From CAVURS01 sp963795385 (lineage in GTDB: Bacteria; Actinomycetota; Actinomycetes; Actinomycetales; CAVURS01), in contig CAWCHK010000003.1 of assembly GCA_963795385.1 (NCBI GenBank), forward strand, positions 620,001-684,000: a DNA stretch of 64,000 nt. The letters run 5' to 3'. Made by a program: the position numbers and the translations under genes. Of the stretch, positions 46,279 through 55,732 are shown piece by piece. Under the pieces are notes generated by a model. That model ran no database searches. It saw nothing but the letters and a program-made list of their open reading frames with translations, and had not been told where the DNA came from. How positions within the stretch are numbered: the stretch's first letter is position 1; every line of letters starts with the position of its first letter.

Positions 46279-46303
46279 CCGGACGAGAGCGAGAGGACCC
46301 CAC

Positions 46304-46639
46304 GTGTACTTCATCGTCGTCAAGTTCCAGACGAGGCCCGAGTGGACCGATCGGTGGATGGATCTGGTCGCCGGCTTCACGCAGGCCACCCGGGCCGAGC
46401 CCGGCAACCTCTGGTTCGACTGGTCCCGCAGCATCGACGACCCAGCCGAGTTCGTGCTGTGCGAGGCCTTCACCGACGACGGCGCCGGCGCACACGTCGG
46501 CAGTGCCCACTTCCAGCGGGCCATCAGCGAGATGCCGCCGGCCCTGCTCCGCACTCCGCAGATCGTCAGCCGGCAGGTCGAGGGCTCGGGCTGGGACCGC
46601 ATGGGCGAGATGTCGGTCGACGAGCCGAGCCCGGGATAA
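46304..46639 (+). CDS. Antibiotic biosynthesis monooxygenase (ABM) domain protein
   Basis: 111 residues with the ABM/quinol-monooxygenase fold: VYFIVVKFQTRPEWTD at the start, TRAEPGNLWFDWSRS and EAFTDDGAGAHVGSAHFQ. Relatives oxidise quinols or small aromatics without cofactor; here the substrate is unknown. GAGAGG precedes the GTG. It follows the regulator gene. Confidence 0.85.
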   Translation: MYFIVVKFQTRPEWTDRWMDLVAGFTQATRAEPGNLWFDWSRSIDDPAEFVLCEAFTDDGAGAHVGSAHFQRAISEMPPALLRTPQIVSRQVEGSGWDRMGEMSVDEPSPG

Positions 46640-46646
46640 TCGGCCC

Positions 46647-47480
46647 ATGACCAGCTCCCGCACGCTCGCCGACGGCACGACCCTGCCCGCGATCGGGTTC
46701 GGCACCTACCCGCTCAGGGGCGAGGAGGGCATCCGGGGCATTCTCAGCGCCCTCGAGGCCGGCTACCGGCTGCTCGACACCGCGGTGAACTACGAGAACG
46801 AGGTCGAGGTCGGCGAGGCGATCCGGCGCTCCACCATCCCCCGCGGCGAGCTGCGGGTCGCCAGCAAGATCCCCGGCCGCCACCACGGGTACGACGACGC
46901 GATCGCCAGCGTGCACGGCTCGCTCGAGCGGCTCGGCGTCGACTACCTGGACCTGCACCTGATCCACTGGCCGAACCCGAGCGTGGACAAGTACGTCGAG
47001 GCCTGGCGGGCACTCGTCGCACTGCAGGACCAAGGCCTGGTCCGGTCGATCGGTGTCTCGAACTTCACGGAGGCGCACCTGACCCGGATCATCGCCGACT
47101 CCGGTGTCACGCCCGCGGTCAACCAGATCGAGCTGCACCCCGCCTTCCCCCAGCAGCAGATGCGCGACGTCCACGCGCGCCTCGGGATCCAGACGGAGTC
47201 ATGGAGCCCGTTGGGCAAGCGCCGCCCCGCCTTCACCGAGCGGCCCGTTGCGGACGCGGCGTCGAGCCACGGTGTCACTGCGGCGCAGGCGATCCTGCGC
47301 TGGCAGGTGCAGCTCGGCTCGATACCGATCCCGAAGTCGGCCACCCCGCAGCGCCAGCGCGAGAACCTCGACGTCTTCGGATTCGAGCTCTCCGACGCCG
47401 AGATGGCCGCCATCACGGCGCTCGGCCGGCCCGACGCGCGGCTGTTCGGAGGGGACCCGGACCACCACGAGGAGATGTGA
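46647..47480 (+). CDS. Aldo/keto reductase
   Basis: 277 residues, TIM barrel. The catalytic set is visible: Asp in LLDTAVNYENE, Tyr in the same loop, Lys in VASKIPG, His in LHLIHWPNP; NADPH contacts in IPIPKSATPQRQREN. It reduces aldehydes or ketones of unknown identity. GATAAT lies six bases upstream of the ATG, an excellent leaderless promoter although it sits at the end of the ABM gene. Confidence 0.9.
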   Translation: MTSSRTLADGTTLPAIGFGTYPLRGEEGIRGILSALEAGYRLLDTAVNYENEVEVGEAIRRSTIPRGELRVASKIPGRHHGYDDAIASVHGSLERLGVDYLDLHLIHWPNPSVDKYVEAWRALVALQDQGLVRSIGVSNFTEAHLTRIIADSGVTPAVNQIELHPAFPQQQMRDVHARLGIQTESWSPLGKRRPAFTERPVADAASSHGVTAAQAILRWQVQLGSIPIPKSATPQRQRENLDVFGFELSDAEMAAITALGRPDARLFGGDPDHHEEM

Positions 47481-47514
47481 TCCCTCGGCGCGCGCCGGTT
47501 TCGCGCCTCAGCGG

Positions 47515-49800
47515 CTACCCGGCGGACACTTCGAACGTCGTCGTCAGCTCGGCGGTCGAGTCGCCGCCGACCCAGACGTCGAACGTCGATGCGTCCAGGA
47601 CCCAGTCGCGGACCGCCGCGTTCCAGTAGCGCCGCTGCGCGCCGCCCAGCTCGAACCGCAGCGTGCGCGACTCCCCCGCATCGAGGCTGACCCGCTCGAA
47701 GGCCTTGAGCTCGCGCACCGGCCGTGAGGCCGACCCGTGCCGCTGGTGGAGGTAGACCTGGACCACCTCGTCGGCCTTCCGCTCACCGGCATTGGTCACG
47801 TCCACGGACACGGTGACCGTCTCGTCGAGGGAGATCGCCTCCCGGTCGACCGCACAGTTGTCGTAGGTGAAGTGTGAGTAGCTCAGGCCGTGACCGAACG
47901 GGAAGAGCGGCGTGCTGGCCTCGTCCCAGTACCTCCGCTCCTGGTTCTCCGGCTCGTGGGACCGGGTGTGGGAGTAGATCATCGGGATCTGACCGACGGT
48001 GCGCGGCCAGCTGAACGGCAGCTTCCCCCCTGGCTCAACGTCGCCGAACAACAGGTTCGCGACCGCGGCGCCGCCCTGCGTTCCCGGGTACCAGATGTCC
48101 AGGATGGCCGGCACGTGCTCCACGGCCCAGCGCAGGTCGAGCGGCCGCCCATTCATCACGAGCAGGGCCACCGGCGTACCCGTCGCGACGACCGCCTGCA
48201 GCAGCTCGAGCTGGCGTCCGGGCAGCTCGAGCGAGGACCGTGAGGCGGCCTCGCCGATCATGTTCTGCCACTCGCCGACGACGACGACGGCGACATCGGC
48301 CCCCCGGGCCAGGTCGACCGCGCGGCGCAGCTCGGCCTCGTCGTCGAAGCCCTCGGGCTCGACCGGTGCGTTGCCGCCGAACATGTCGAACATCGACGGG
48401 AAGGCGCGCAGGCTCGGCCGCACTCCGGGCGCGTAGTCGACCCCCGCCCCCGCGCCGACCCGCTGCCGGATGCCGGCCAGCACGGTGATCGTCTCGTCGA
48501 GGTCGAAGTCGAACACCCACGGCCCCAACGTGTCTCGCGGCGAGTCGGCCAGCGGGCCGATGACGGCGACCGCCCCGACCGTCGACGCGTCGAGTGGCAG
48601 CAGGTCCCCCTCGTTGCGCAGCAGGACGGCCGACCGCTCCGCTGCGACCCGCGCCACCTCCCGGTGCACCGGGTCGGCGAGCACCTCCCGCGCGCGGTCC
48701 TCGTCGACGTAGGGCGCATCGAACAAGCCCATCCGCAGCTTGGCCGCCAGCACCCGACGTACGCTCGCGTCGAGCGCTTCCTCGGAGGCGTCGCCCTTGT
48801 CCACCGCTTCGGGCAGGTGCGCGTACGCCGGGTCGGCGATCGCCATCTCCATGTCGACGCCGACACTGAGCGCCCGGGCCCCGGCGTCGGTCAGGTCGGC
48901 GGCGAAGCCGTGCGTCATCAGGTTGCGCACCGCGTTGGCGTCGCTGACCACGAAGCCGTCGAAGCCCCAAGTGCCCCGGAGCACCTCGGCGAACAGCCAG
49001 TGATTGCCCGACGCCGGAATGCCGTTCAGGTCCATGTACGCCGTCATGACGTTGCCGGCGCCGGCCTCGAGGGCGGCCTGGAACGGCGGGAAGACGACGT
49101 TCCACAGGTCGGCGTCGGAGAGGTTGACCTCGTCGTAGTCACGGCCCCCGAGGGCGGCGCCGTAGCCCGCGAAGTGCTTCGGGCCCGCGATCACATGGTC
49201 GGCGGCACCGAGCCGGCCGCCCTGGAAGCCGCGCACCTGCGCCGCGGCCACCGCTGCCCCCAGCACCGGGTCCTCGCCCGCACCTTCGATGATCCGCCCC
49301 CACCGTGGGTCGCGAGCGATGTCGACCATCGGCGCGAAGGTCCAGTGGATACCCACGGCCCGCGCCTCACGGGCCGCGACCGACTGGCCCCGCTCGATCG
49401 TGGCCGGGTCCCAGGACGCGGCCAGGGCGATCGGCACCGGCAGGATCGTCCGGAGCCCGTGGATCACGTCGAAGCCGAACAGCGCCGGGATGCCGTGCCG
49501 GTTCCCCTCCACGGTGAGCCGCTGCAGGCGGTTGGTCTCGGCCGGGTCGGTGACGAAGAGCAGCGAGCCGACCTCTCCGCGACCGAGCGCCGACTCGACC
49601 ATCGCCGACTGGCTCACCGGCTGCCCGTCCATCGTGGGCTCCGGCCCCACCGTCGGCTCGAAGCCGAAGTAGAAGTACTGCGTGAGCTGGCCGGCCTTCT
49701 CAGCCGTTGTCATGGCGGCGAGCAGCTCGTCCACCCGGGACCGGATCACGGCCTCGTCCATCGGTTCCTGCCCCTGGCGCGAGGTCTGCGCGTCGTCCAT
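47515..49800 (-). CDS. Glycoside hydrolase family 3 beta-glucosidase
   Basis: 761 residues: an N-terminal GH3 barrel (GFDVIHGLRTILPVP, FAPMVDIARDPRWGR, IAGPKHFAGYGA) with the nucleophile Asp near residue 285 (GFVVSDANAV). The C-terminal GH3 domain (VVVVGEWQNMIGEAASRSS) and a fibronectin-like end (FGHGLSYSHFTYDN, EVVQVYLHQ) follow. No signal peptide is seen, so it acts on imported oligosaccharides. GGAGGA precedes the ATG. It resembles BglX-type enzymes. Confidence 0.93.
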   Translation of the reverse strand: MDDAQTSRQGQEPMDEAVIRSRVDELLAAMTTAEKAGQLTQYFYFGFEPTVGPEPTMDGQPVSQSAMVESALGRGEVGSLLFVTDPAETNRLQRLTVEGNRHGIPALFGFDVIHGLRTILPVPIALAASWDPATIERGQSVAAREARAVGIHWTFAPMVDIARDPRWGRIIEGAGEDPVLGAAVAAAQVRGFQGGRLGAADHVIAGPKHFAGYGAALGGRDYDEVNLSDADLWNVVFPPFQAALEAGAGNVMTAYMDLNGIPASGNHWLFAEVLRGTWGFDGFVVSDANAVRNLMTHGFAADLTDAGARALSVGVDMEMAIADPAYAHLPEAVDKGDASEEALDASVRRVLAAKLRMGLFDAPYVDEDRAREVLADPVHREVARVAAERSAVLLRNEGDLLPLDASTVGAVAVIGPLADSPRDTLGPWVFDFDLDETITVLAGIRQRVGAGAGVDYAPGVRPSLRAFPSMFDMFGGNAPVEPEGFDDEAELRRAVDLARGADVAVVVVGEWQNMIGEAASRSSLELPGRQLELLQAVVATGTPVALLVMNGRPLDLRWAVEHVPAILDIWYPGTQGGAAVANLLFGDVEPGGKLPFSWPRTVGQIPMIYSHTRSHEPENQERRYWDEASTPLFPFGHGLSYSHFTYDNCAVDREAISLDETVTVSVDVTNAGERKADEVVQVYLHQRHGSASRPVRELKAFERVSLDAGESRTLRFELGGAQRRYWNAAVRDWVLDASTFDVWVGGDSTAELTTTFEVSAG

Positions 49801-49882
49801 GATTCTCCTCCGGCCCGCGACCGCAGCTGCCGCCCGGCCCTGTCGGCAGCCTAGGGCGCCGCCGGCGTGCAGCCGCGAGTGA

Positions 49883-50758
49883 CTAGGCCGGCGAGGGCGC
49901 CGCGCCCGGCCCGGCGACGAACTCCCGGATCAGGCGGGCCGTCTCCTCCGGCTGCTCCAGCACCGGTGAGTGCCCGCTCCCCGGCAACACCTCGACCCGC
50001 AGGCCCGGCACCCGGGCGTAGCGCGCGCGGGCCGGCCCGGCCGGGTAGATCTGGTCCAGCGCACCGAGGATCACCAGCGCCGGCCGCCCCAGGTCACGCA
50101 GCCGGTCGTCGAGGCCTCGCCGGGCCAGCAGGGCCGGGCGGTCGACCAGCACGGTCCGGTACATCGCCGGTGCGGTCGCGCGCGCGTCCAGCGCGCGACG
50201 GCCGGGGTGGTCGAAGAGCAGGTCGGCTCGGGCACCCGGCGCGAACGCGAACCGCGCCGATCGGTTGATCGCGGCTGCGGGGGCGAGCCGCACCAGCCAC
50301 CGCGCGACCACCGGACGGCTCACCAGCGCGCTGCCCCGCGGCAGCCGGGCCGAGGCGTAGTCGGGGGCCTGACCGACGACGACCACCCGACCCACCCGAC
50401 CCACCCGGGCGTCGCGGGCCTGCTCGGCGACGGCGATCGCCACATCGGCGCCGAACGAGTGGCCGACGACCGTGTCCGGCCGCAGACCGAGATCCGCCAT
50501 TGCCGCTCCGACCATCGCGGCCTGGCTCTCGCTGTCGTAGCTGCTCGCCGCCGGAGAGCAGCCATGGCCGAGGAGGTCGACGCGGACCACGAGATGGTCG
50601 GCGGCCAGCAGAGCGGCGAGCCGGTCGAAGGAGTGCATCGACGAGGCGAACCCGTGCAGGAGAAGGACGACGGGGGCGTCCGGAGCTCCGTCCTCACGCA
50701 CGTGGACCGGCCCCCAGGACGACGCCAGCATCCGCCCGATCGCCGCCCGTGCCCTCAT
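49883..50758 (-). CDS. Alpha/beta hydrolase
   Basis: 291 residues. Oxyanion strand VVLLLHGFASS, nucleophile elbow VVGHSFGAD and the catalytic His in PGSGHSPVLEQPEE. It is an esterase, lipase or haloalkane-dehalogenase-like enzyme; the substrate is unknown. A short repeated RVGRVGRV arises from a DNA repeat at 50389-50409. Confidence 0.86.
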   Translation of the reverse strand: MRARAAIGRMLASSWGPVHVREDGAPDAPVVLLLHGFASSMHSFDRLAALLAADHLVVRVDLLGHGCSPAASSYDSESQAAMVGAAMADLGLRPDTVVGHSFGADVAIAVAEQARDARVGRVGRVVVVGQAPDYASARLPRGSALVSRPVVARWLVRLAPAAAINRSARFAFAPGARADLLFDHPGRRALDARATAPAMYRTVLVDRPALLARRGLDDRLRDLGRPALVILGALDQIYPAGPARARYARVPGLRVEVLPGSGHSPVLEQPEETARLIREFVAGPGAAPSPA

Positions 50759-50800
50759 CGGCGACCGGTCAGGGCGAGGGCAGGGTCAGCACGAGGTCGC

Positions 50801-50989
50801 TCAGAAGCCCGACCCGCCGATGTTGGCGCCGTTCGACGCGACGGCGCGAGCTGTCAGCCGCTCCTCCTCGGACAGCCCGTTGGGGTTGTCCCCGTACGTC
50901 TGGCGCACGTCGTCCCAACCGTGGAGCAACGAGAAGAGGGCGCGGACCTTGCGCCACGCCGCTGCCGGGATCCCGAGCACGAGCTTCAT
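50801..50989 (-). CDS. Small conserved hypothetical protein, 62 aa
   Basis: ATG at 50989 behind GAGAGG. KLVLGIPAAAWRKVRALFSLL is a basic amphipathic helix, followed by SEEERLTARAVASNG. No family is recognised. It lies between the hydrolase and glnE genes, read in the same direction. Confidence 0.55.
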   Translation of the reverse strand: MKLVLGIPAAAWRKVRALFSLLHGWDDVRQTYGDNPNGLSEEERLTARAVASNGANIGGSGF

Positions 50990-51093
50990 GATGACCTCTC
51001 ACGGTCGTCGGTCTTCCTGAAGTCATCGTAGTCCTGGCGCAACCCTTTCGGTGCGGTATGCGCCCACGCGTTCGGCCCAGCCGCCGGGCCGGC

Positions 51094-54000
51094 TCAGGCG
51101 TAGAAGACGCGCTCCACGACCTGACGGGCCCGGCGGGTCAGCCGGAGGTAGTCGTCCTCGGCCCGCTGGCCCTCACCCGGCCCGTAGCCGACGATCCGCG
51201 CAGCACCGTCGAGGTCCTGCAGGTCCACCGGGAGGCCGTCGACCGGACGGCCGCGCCACAGCACGGCGGCGTTGCGCCAGCGCGAGGCCAAGGTCCAGGC
51301 CCCGGCCAGGACGGCGCCGTCCGGACGGCCGATCAGGCCGGCCTCGACGGCCGCGGCCAGGGCCGGCAGTGTGCCGGTCGTCCGCAGCGCCGGAACCTCG
51401 TGGGCGTGTTGCAGCTGGAGCAGCTGCACGGTCCACTCGACGTCGGCGAGCCCGCCGCGGCCCAGCTTGATGTGCCGGCTCGGCTCGGCCCCCTTGGGCA
51501 GCCGCTCGGCCTCGACCCGGGCCTTGATCCGGCGGATTTCGCGCACGTCCGCGAGGGCCAAGCCGTTGCGGGGCCAGCGAACCGGCTCGATCAGCTGCTC
51601 GAACTCCTGGGCGAGCCCGGGGTCACCCGCGACCGGCATCGCCCGCAGGAGGGCCTGAGCCTCCCAGACCAGGGACCAGCGCTCGTAGTAGCTGCGGTAC
51701 GACGCGAGGCTGCGCACGAGCGGGCCGTTCTTGCCCTCGGGGCGGAGACCGACATCCAGCTCGATCGCCGGGTCCGGACCAGGCGCCGACAGCAGCCGCC
51801 GCAGCTCCTGGACCACCGCCGCCGCCGCGTCCTGGGCCCGCTGCTCGTCGACGCTCCCGATCGGGTCGTACACGAACATCACGTCGGCGTCGCTGCCGTA
51901 GCCCAGCTCGCCGCCACCGAGGCGGCCCATGCCGACGACGAGCAGCCGGACGGGCAGGTCGGTCCCGAGCTTGGCCTCGACGGCCCGGACGGCGACGTCC
52001 AGCACGCCACCGACGACGGCCGAGGTGATGTCGGTGAGGGCGGCGCCGACCTGCTCGAGTTCGGCGTGACCCACGAGGTCGGCGACAGCTGTGCGGAAGA
52101 GCTCGCGGCGGCGCACGCTACGGGCTCCTTCGAGCGCCTCGACCGGGTCCTCCCGCCGCCGCACCGCGGTCAGCACCTCGGCCTGCAGCGCATCGGCCGC
52201 CCGGGCCCGGAGGCCGCTGTCGTCACCCAGGATCCACGCCGCCTCCGGCGCGCGCTGCAGCAGCTCGGCCGTGTAGCGGCTGCGGGAGAGCACGTGGGCC
52301 AGCCGCTCCGCCGCAGACCCGCTGTCCCGCAACATCTTCAGGTACCAGTGGGTGCCGCCGAGCTGCTCGCTGACCCGGCGGAAGGCGAGCAGCCCCGCGT
52401 CCGGGTCGGCCTCGTCGGCGAACCAGTCGAGCATCACCGGCAGCAGGGTCCGCTGCATGGCCGCCCGCCGGCTGACGCCCTCGGTCAGGGCGGCGATGTG
52501 CCGCATCGCACTCGCTGGATCGCGAAAGCCCAGTGCCGACAGGCGCTCTCGCGCTGCCTCCGGAGTGAGCCGAGCCTCGTCCGGGCTCAGCCGGGCCACG
52601 GCGGCCAGCAACGGCCGGTAGAAGATGCGCTCGTGCAGCCGCCGCACCTCGCGGGCCTGGCGCTGCCACTGACCTTGCACCGAGTGCGCCGGGTTGGCCC
52701 GGTGGCCCATGCTGCGACCCAGCCAGCGCAGGTCCTCCTCGTCGGTCGGCATCAGGTGCGTCCGCCGAAGCCGATGGAGCTGGACCCGGTGCTCCAGGGA
52801 CCGCAGGACCCGGTACGCCGCGTCGAGGCTCGCCGCGTCGTCACGGGCGACGTACCCGCCGGCAGCGAGAGCCGCCAGCGCGTCCAATGTCGTTCTGCTG
52901 CGCAGGGACTCGTCGGTGCGGCCGTGGACGAGCTGCAGGAGCTGCACGCTGAACTCCACGTCGCGCAGACCGCCCTTGCCGAGCTTGAGCTGGCGGTCGG
53001 CCTGGCCCGCCGGCACGTTCTCCTCGACCCGCCGGCGCATGGCCTGGACGTCAGCGACGAAGTTCTCCCGCTGCGCGGCGGACCACACCATGGGTGCGAG
53101 CGCTTCGACGTAGGCCGCTCCGAGGTCCGTGTCGCCGGCCACCGGCCGCGCCTTGAGGAGGGCCTGGAACTCCCACGTCTTGGCCCAGCGCTCGTAGTAC
53201 GCGACGTGGCTCGCCAGCGTCCGCACGAGCGGGCCGGCCTTCCCCTCGGGGCGCAGCGCCGCGTCGACCGGCCACAGCGTCCCCTCCGCGGTCGAGGCCG
53301 AGCAGGCCCGCATGGTCGCCGTCGCGAGCTGGGTCGCCGCCTCCAGGGCGGCCTGCTCGTCCTGGCCCGCCTCGGGCTCGCCGACGAAGATGACGTCGAC
53401 GTCGCTGACGTAGTTGAGCTCGCGCCCCCCGGTCTTGCCCATCCCGATGATCGCGAGACGGCACGGCACGGCGCCCGCCGGCTGCTCCGCCCGGGCGATC
53501 GCCAGGGCCGCCGCGAGCGCCGCCTGCGCCAGGTCGGCCAGCTCGCGGCCCACCTCCGGGAAGTCGGCGGCCGGGTCCGAGCTGCGCAGGTCGCGGCCGG
53601 CGATCGCCAGCAGGCGACGCCGGTAGGCCCGGCGCAGCCGGTCGTACCCGGGCGGCCCCGGCTCCCCCACCGGGCTGGGGTCGGCCGGCTCCGCACCGAC
53701 GGCGGCGAGCAGCTCGCGCTCCAGCCGGTCGGCATCCCAGGGCTGGTCCGACTCCAGGGCGGTCCAGTCGTCCGGATGCCGGGCCAGGTGGTCGGCGAGC
53801 GCCGTGGAGGTCCCCAGCACCGCCATCAGCCGGTCGCGCACCGGCCCGCCCGTCCGGATCACCGCGCGCAGCTGCGCCGGCGCGCCCGGCTGCCGCTCCC
53901 GTCCGGGCCGGTTGCCTACGCGGTCGGCCTCGCGGTCGGCCTCTCCGTCGGCCTCTCCGTCGTCCCGCCCCGCGCGGGACAGCGACTCCATCAGCCGGAC

Positions 54001-54204
54001 CAGCCCGAGCAGGGCCTGGTCGGGCTGCGGCACGCTCGACAGTGCCGCCAGGAGCCCGTCGTCGAAGACGTCCTCGAGCGGGTCGAACAGCCCGGCGAGC
54101 GCCGGGTCGGCCAGCATCCGCTCGGCCCGGTCCGGGTCGCGGAAGCCCAACCGGGCCAGCTGCGCGGCGACCGACGACGCGCGACTTCCGGGTGTGGTGC
54201 TCAT
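51094..54204 (-). CDS. glnE: Glutamine synthetase adenylyltransferase GlnE
   Basis: Bifunctional enzyme that adds AMP to, and removes it from, the regulatory Tyr of GlnA. 1036 residues with two nucleotidyltransferase domains: GMGKTGGRELNYVSDVD (N-terminal, adenylyl-removing) and GMGRLGGGELGYGSDADVMF (C-terminal, adenylylating), each with the helical GlnD-PII uridylyl domain behind it. The start is ATG 54204; GTG 54207 is an equal alternative. It lies 28 bases downstream of glnA2. Confidence 0.95.
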   Translation of the reverse strand: MSTTPGSRASSVAAQLARLGFRDPDRAERMLADPALAGLFDPLEDVFDDGLLAALSSVPQPDQALLGLVRLMESLSRAGRDDGEADGEADREADRVGNRPGRERQPGAPAQLRAVIRTGGPVRDRLMAVLGTSTALADHLARHPDDWTALESDQPWDADRLERELLAAVGAEPADPSPVGEPGPPGYDRLRRAYRRRLLAIAGRDLRSSDPAADFPEVGRELADLAQAALAAALAIARAEQPAGAVPCRLAIIGMGKTGGRELNYVSDVDVIFVGEPEAGQDEQAALEAATQLATATMRACSASTAEGTLWPVDAALRPEGKAGPLVRTLASHVAYYERWAKTWEFQALLKARPVAGDTDLGAAYVEALAPMVWSAAQRENFVADVQAMRRRVEENVPAGQADRQLKLGKGGLRDVEFSVQLLQLVHGRTDESLRSRTTLDALAALAAGGYVARDDAASLDAAYRVLRSLEHRVQLHRLRRTHLMPTDEEDLRWLGRSMGHRANPAHSVQGQWQRQAREVRRLHERIFYRPLLAAVARLSPDEARLTPEAARERLSALGFRDPASAMRHIAALTEGVSRRAAMQRTLLPVMLDWFADEADPDAGLLAFRRVSEQLGGTHWYLKMLRDSGSAAERLAHVLSRSRYTAELLQRAPEAAWILGDDSGLRARAADALQAEVLTAVRRREDPVEALEGARSVRRRELFRTAVADLVGHAELEQVGAALTDITSAVVGGVLDVAVRAVEAKLGTDLPVRLLVVGMGRLGGGELGYGSDADVMFVYDPIGSVDEQRAQDAAAAVVQELRRLLSAPGPDPAIELDVGLRPEGKNGPLVRSLASYRSYYERWSLVWEAQALLRAMPVAGDPGLAQEFEQLIEPVRWPRNGLALADVREIRRIKARVEAERLPKGAEPSRHIKLGRGGLADVEWTVQLLQLQHAHEVPALRTTGTLPALAAAVEAGLIGRPDGAVLAGAWTLASRWRNAAVLWRGRPVDGLPVDLQDLDGAARIVGYGPGEGQRAEDDYLRLTRRARQVVERVFYA

Positions 54205-54232
54205 CACCGGATCGCCACGCCCCGCCGCTCCC

Positions 54233-55570
54233 TCACAGGACCGGGAGGTAGCGCTCCAGCTCGAACGGCGTCACCTGCGCGCGGTACTCCAGCCACTCGG
54301 CCCGCTTGTTGCGCAGTACGAAGTCGAAGACGTGCTCGCCCAGGGTCTCGGCGACCAGCTCGCTCTCCTCCATCCGGCGGATCGCCTGGGACAGGTTGGT
54401 CGGCAGCGGCGCGATCCCCATCGCCCGGCGCTCGCCGTCGGTGAGGTTCCAGACGTCGTCCTCGGCCTCGTCCGGCAGCTCGTACTCCTCCTCGATCCCC
54501 TTCAGGCCCGCCGCCAGCATCACGGCGAACGCCAGGTAGGGGTTGCAGGCCGAGTCGACCGACCGGATCTCGGCGCGGGTGGACTGACCCTTGGCCGGCT
54601 TGTACATCGGCACCCGCACGAGGGCCGACCGGTTGTTGTGCCCCCAGCAGACGTACGCCGGCGCCTCCCCGCCGCCCCAGAGCCGGGTGTAGGAGTTGAC
54701 CCACTGGTTGGTGACCGCGGTGAACTCGTTGGCGTGCCGTAGCAGGCCGGCGATGAAGTGCCGTCCGGTCTTGCTCAGCTGGTACGCCGCGCCGTTCTCG
54801 TGGAAGACGTTGCGGTCCCCCTCGAACAGGCTCATGTGCGTGTGCATGCCCGAACCAGGGTGGTGCTGGAAGGGTTTCGGCATGAACGTCGCGTAGACAC
54901 CCTGCTCGAGCGCCACCTCCTTGATGACGGTCCGGAAGGTCATGATGTTGTCGGCCGTGGTCAGCGCGTCGGCGTACCGCAGGTCGATCTCGTTCTGTCC
55001 CGGAGCGCCCTCGTGGTGGCTGAACTCCACGGAGATGCCCATCGACTCGAGCATGGTGATGGCGGCCCGGCGGAAGTCGTGGGTCGTGCCGTGCGGCACG
55101 TGGTCGAAGTACCCGGCCTGGTCGACCGGCTTCGGCGGCTGGCCCGGCCCGAAGCCCTGCTCCAGGACGAAGAACTCGATCTCGGGATGGGTGTAGAAGG
55201 TGTAGCCCAGGTCGGCCGCCTTGGCCAGCGCGCGCTTCAGGACGAACCGCGGGTCGGCGAGGCTGGGACTGCCGTCGGGGAGGTGGATGTCGCAGAACAT
55301 CCGGGCGGTGCCGGGGTTCTCACCGCGCCATGGCAGGACCTGGAAGGTCGACGGGTCAGGCTTGGCGAGCATGTCGGACTCGAAGACGCGGGCGAAGCCC
55401 TCGATCGCGCTGCCGTCGAAGCCGATGCCCTCGGCGAAGGCGCCCTCGAGCTCGGCCGGGGCGACCGCGACGGACTTCAGGGTCCCGAGGACGTCGGTGA
55501 ACCACAGCCGCACGAAGCGGATGTCGCGCTCCTCGATCGTCCGGAGCACGAACTCCTGCTGCCTGTCCAT
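54233..55570 (-). CDS. glnA2: GlnA2-type glutamine synthetase-like enzyme
   Basis: 445 residues with the GS catalytic core (GFDGSAIEGFARVFESDM, FMPKPFQHHPGSGMHTHMS, NNRSALVRVP). At the place of the adenylylation Tyr it has Trp (EDDVWNLTDGERR), so it should not be controlled by GlnE. Homologues in Streptomyces act on polyamines; in mycobacteria the role is minor or unclear. ATG 55570 starts MDRQQEFVLRTIEERD. It is clustered with glnE. Confidence 0.92.
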   Translation of the reverse strand: MDRQQEFVLRTIEERDIRFVRLWFTDVLGTLKSVAVAPAELEGAFAEGIGFDGSAIEGFARVFESDMLAKPDPSTFQVLPWRGENPGTARMFCDIHLPDGSPSLADPRFVLKRALAKAADLGYTFYTHPEIEFFVLEQGFGPGQPPKPVDQAGYFDHVPHGTTHDFRRAAITMLESMGISVEFSHHEGAPGQNEIDLRYADALTTADNIMTFRTVIKEVALEQGVYATFMPKPFQHHPGSGMHTHMSLFEGDRNVFHENGAAYQLSKTGRHFIAGLLRHANEFTAVTNQWVNSYTRLWGGGEAPAYVCWGHNNRSALVRVPMYKPAKGQSTRAEIRSVDSACNPYLAFAVMLAAGLKGIEEEYELPDEAEDDVWNLTDGERRAMGIAPLPTNLSQAIRRMEESELVAETLGEHVFDFVLRNKRAEWLEYRAQVTPFELERYLPVL

Positions 55571-55732
55571 GCGCCCAGCCTGCCAGTACGCGGGGCCGCG
55601 CGGGGGTGCGACCCGGGCGAAGACCCAGGGCGCAGGACCGGCGCCGACGCTGGGAGTTGTCGGGACGGCCTCGTAGACTCCGCGGGCCGGGTCAACACAG
55701 GCGTCGGGACCGCCGCCAGTCAGGGGTATCAG

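Noticed and set aside
50389..50409. Short GACCCACCC-type repeat as a regulatory element
   Set aside because: It lies inside the alpha/beta hydrolase gene and only gives a repeated RVG tripeptide; simple slippage is enough to explain it.
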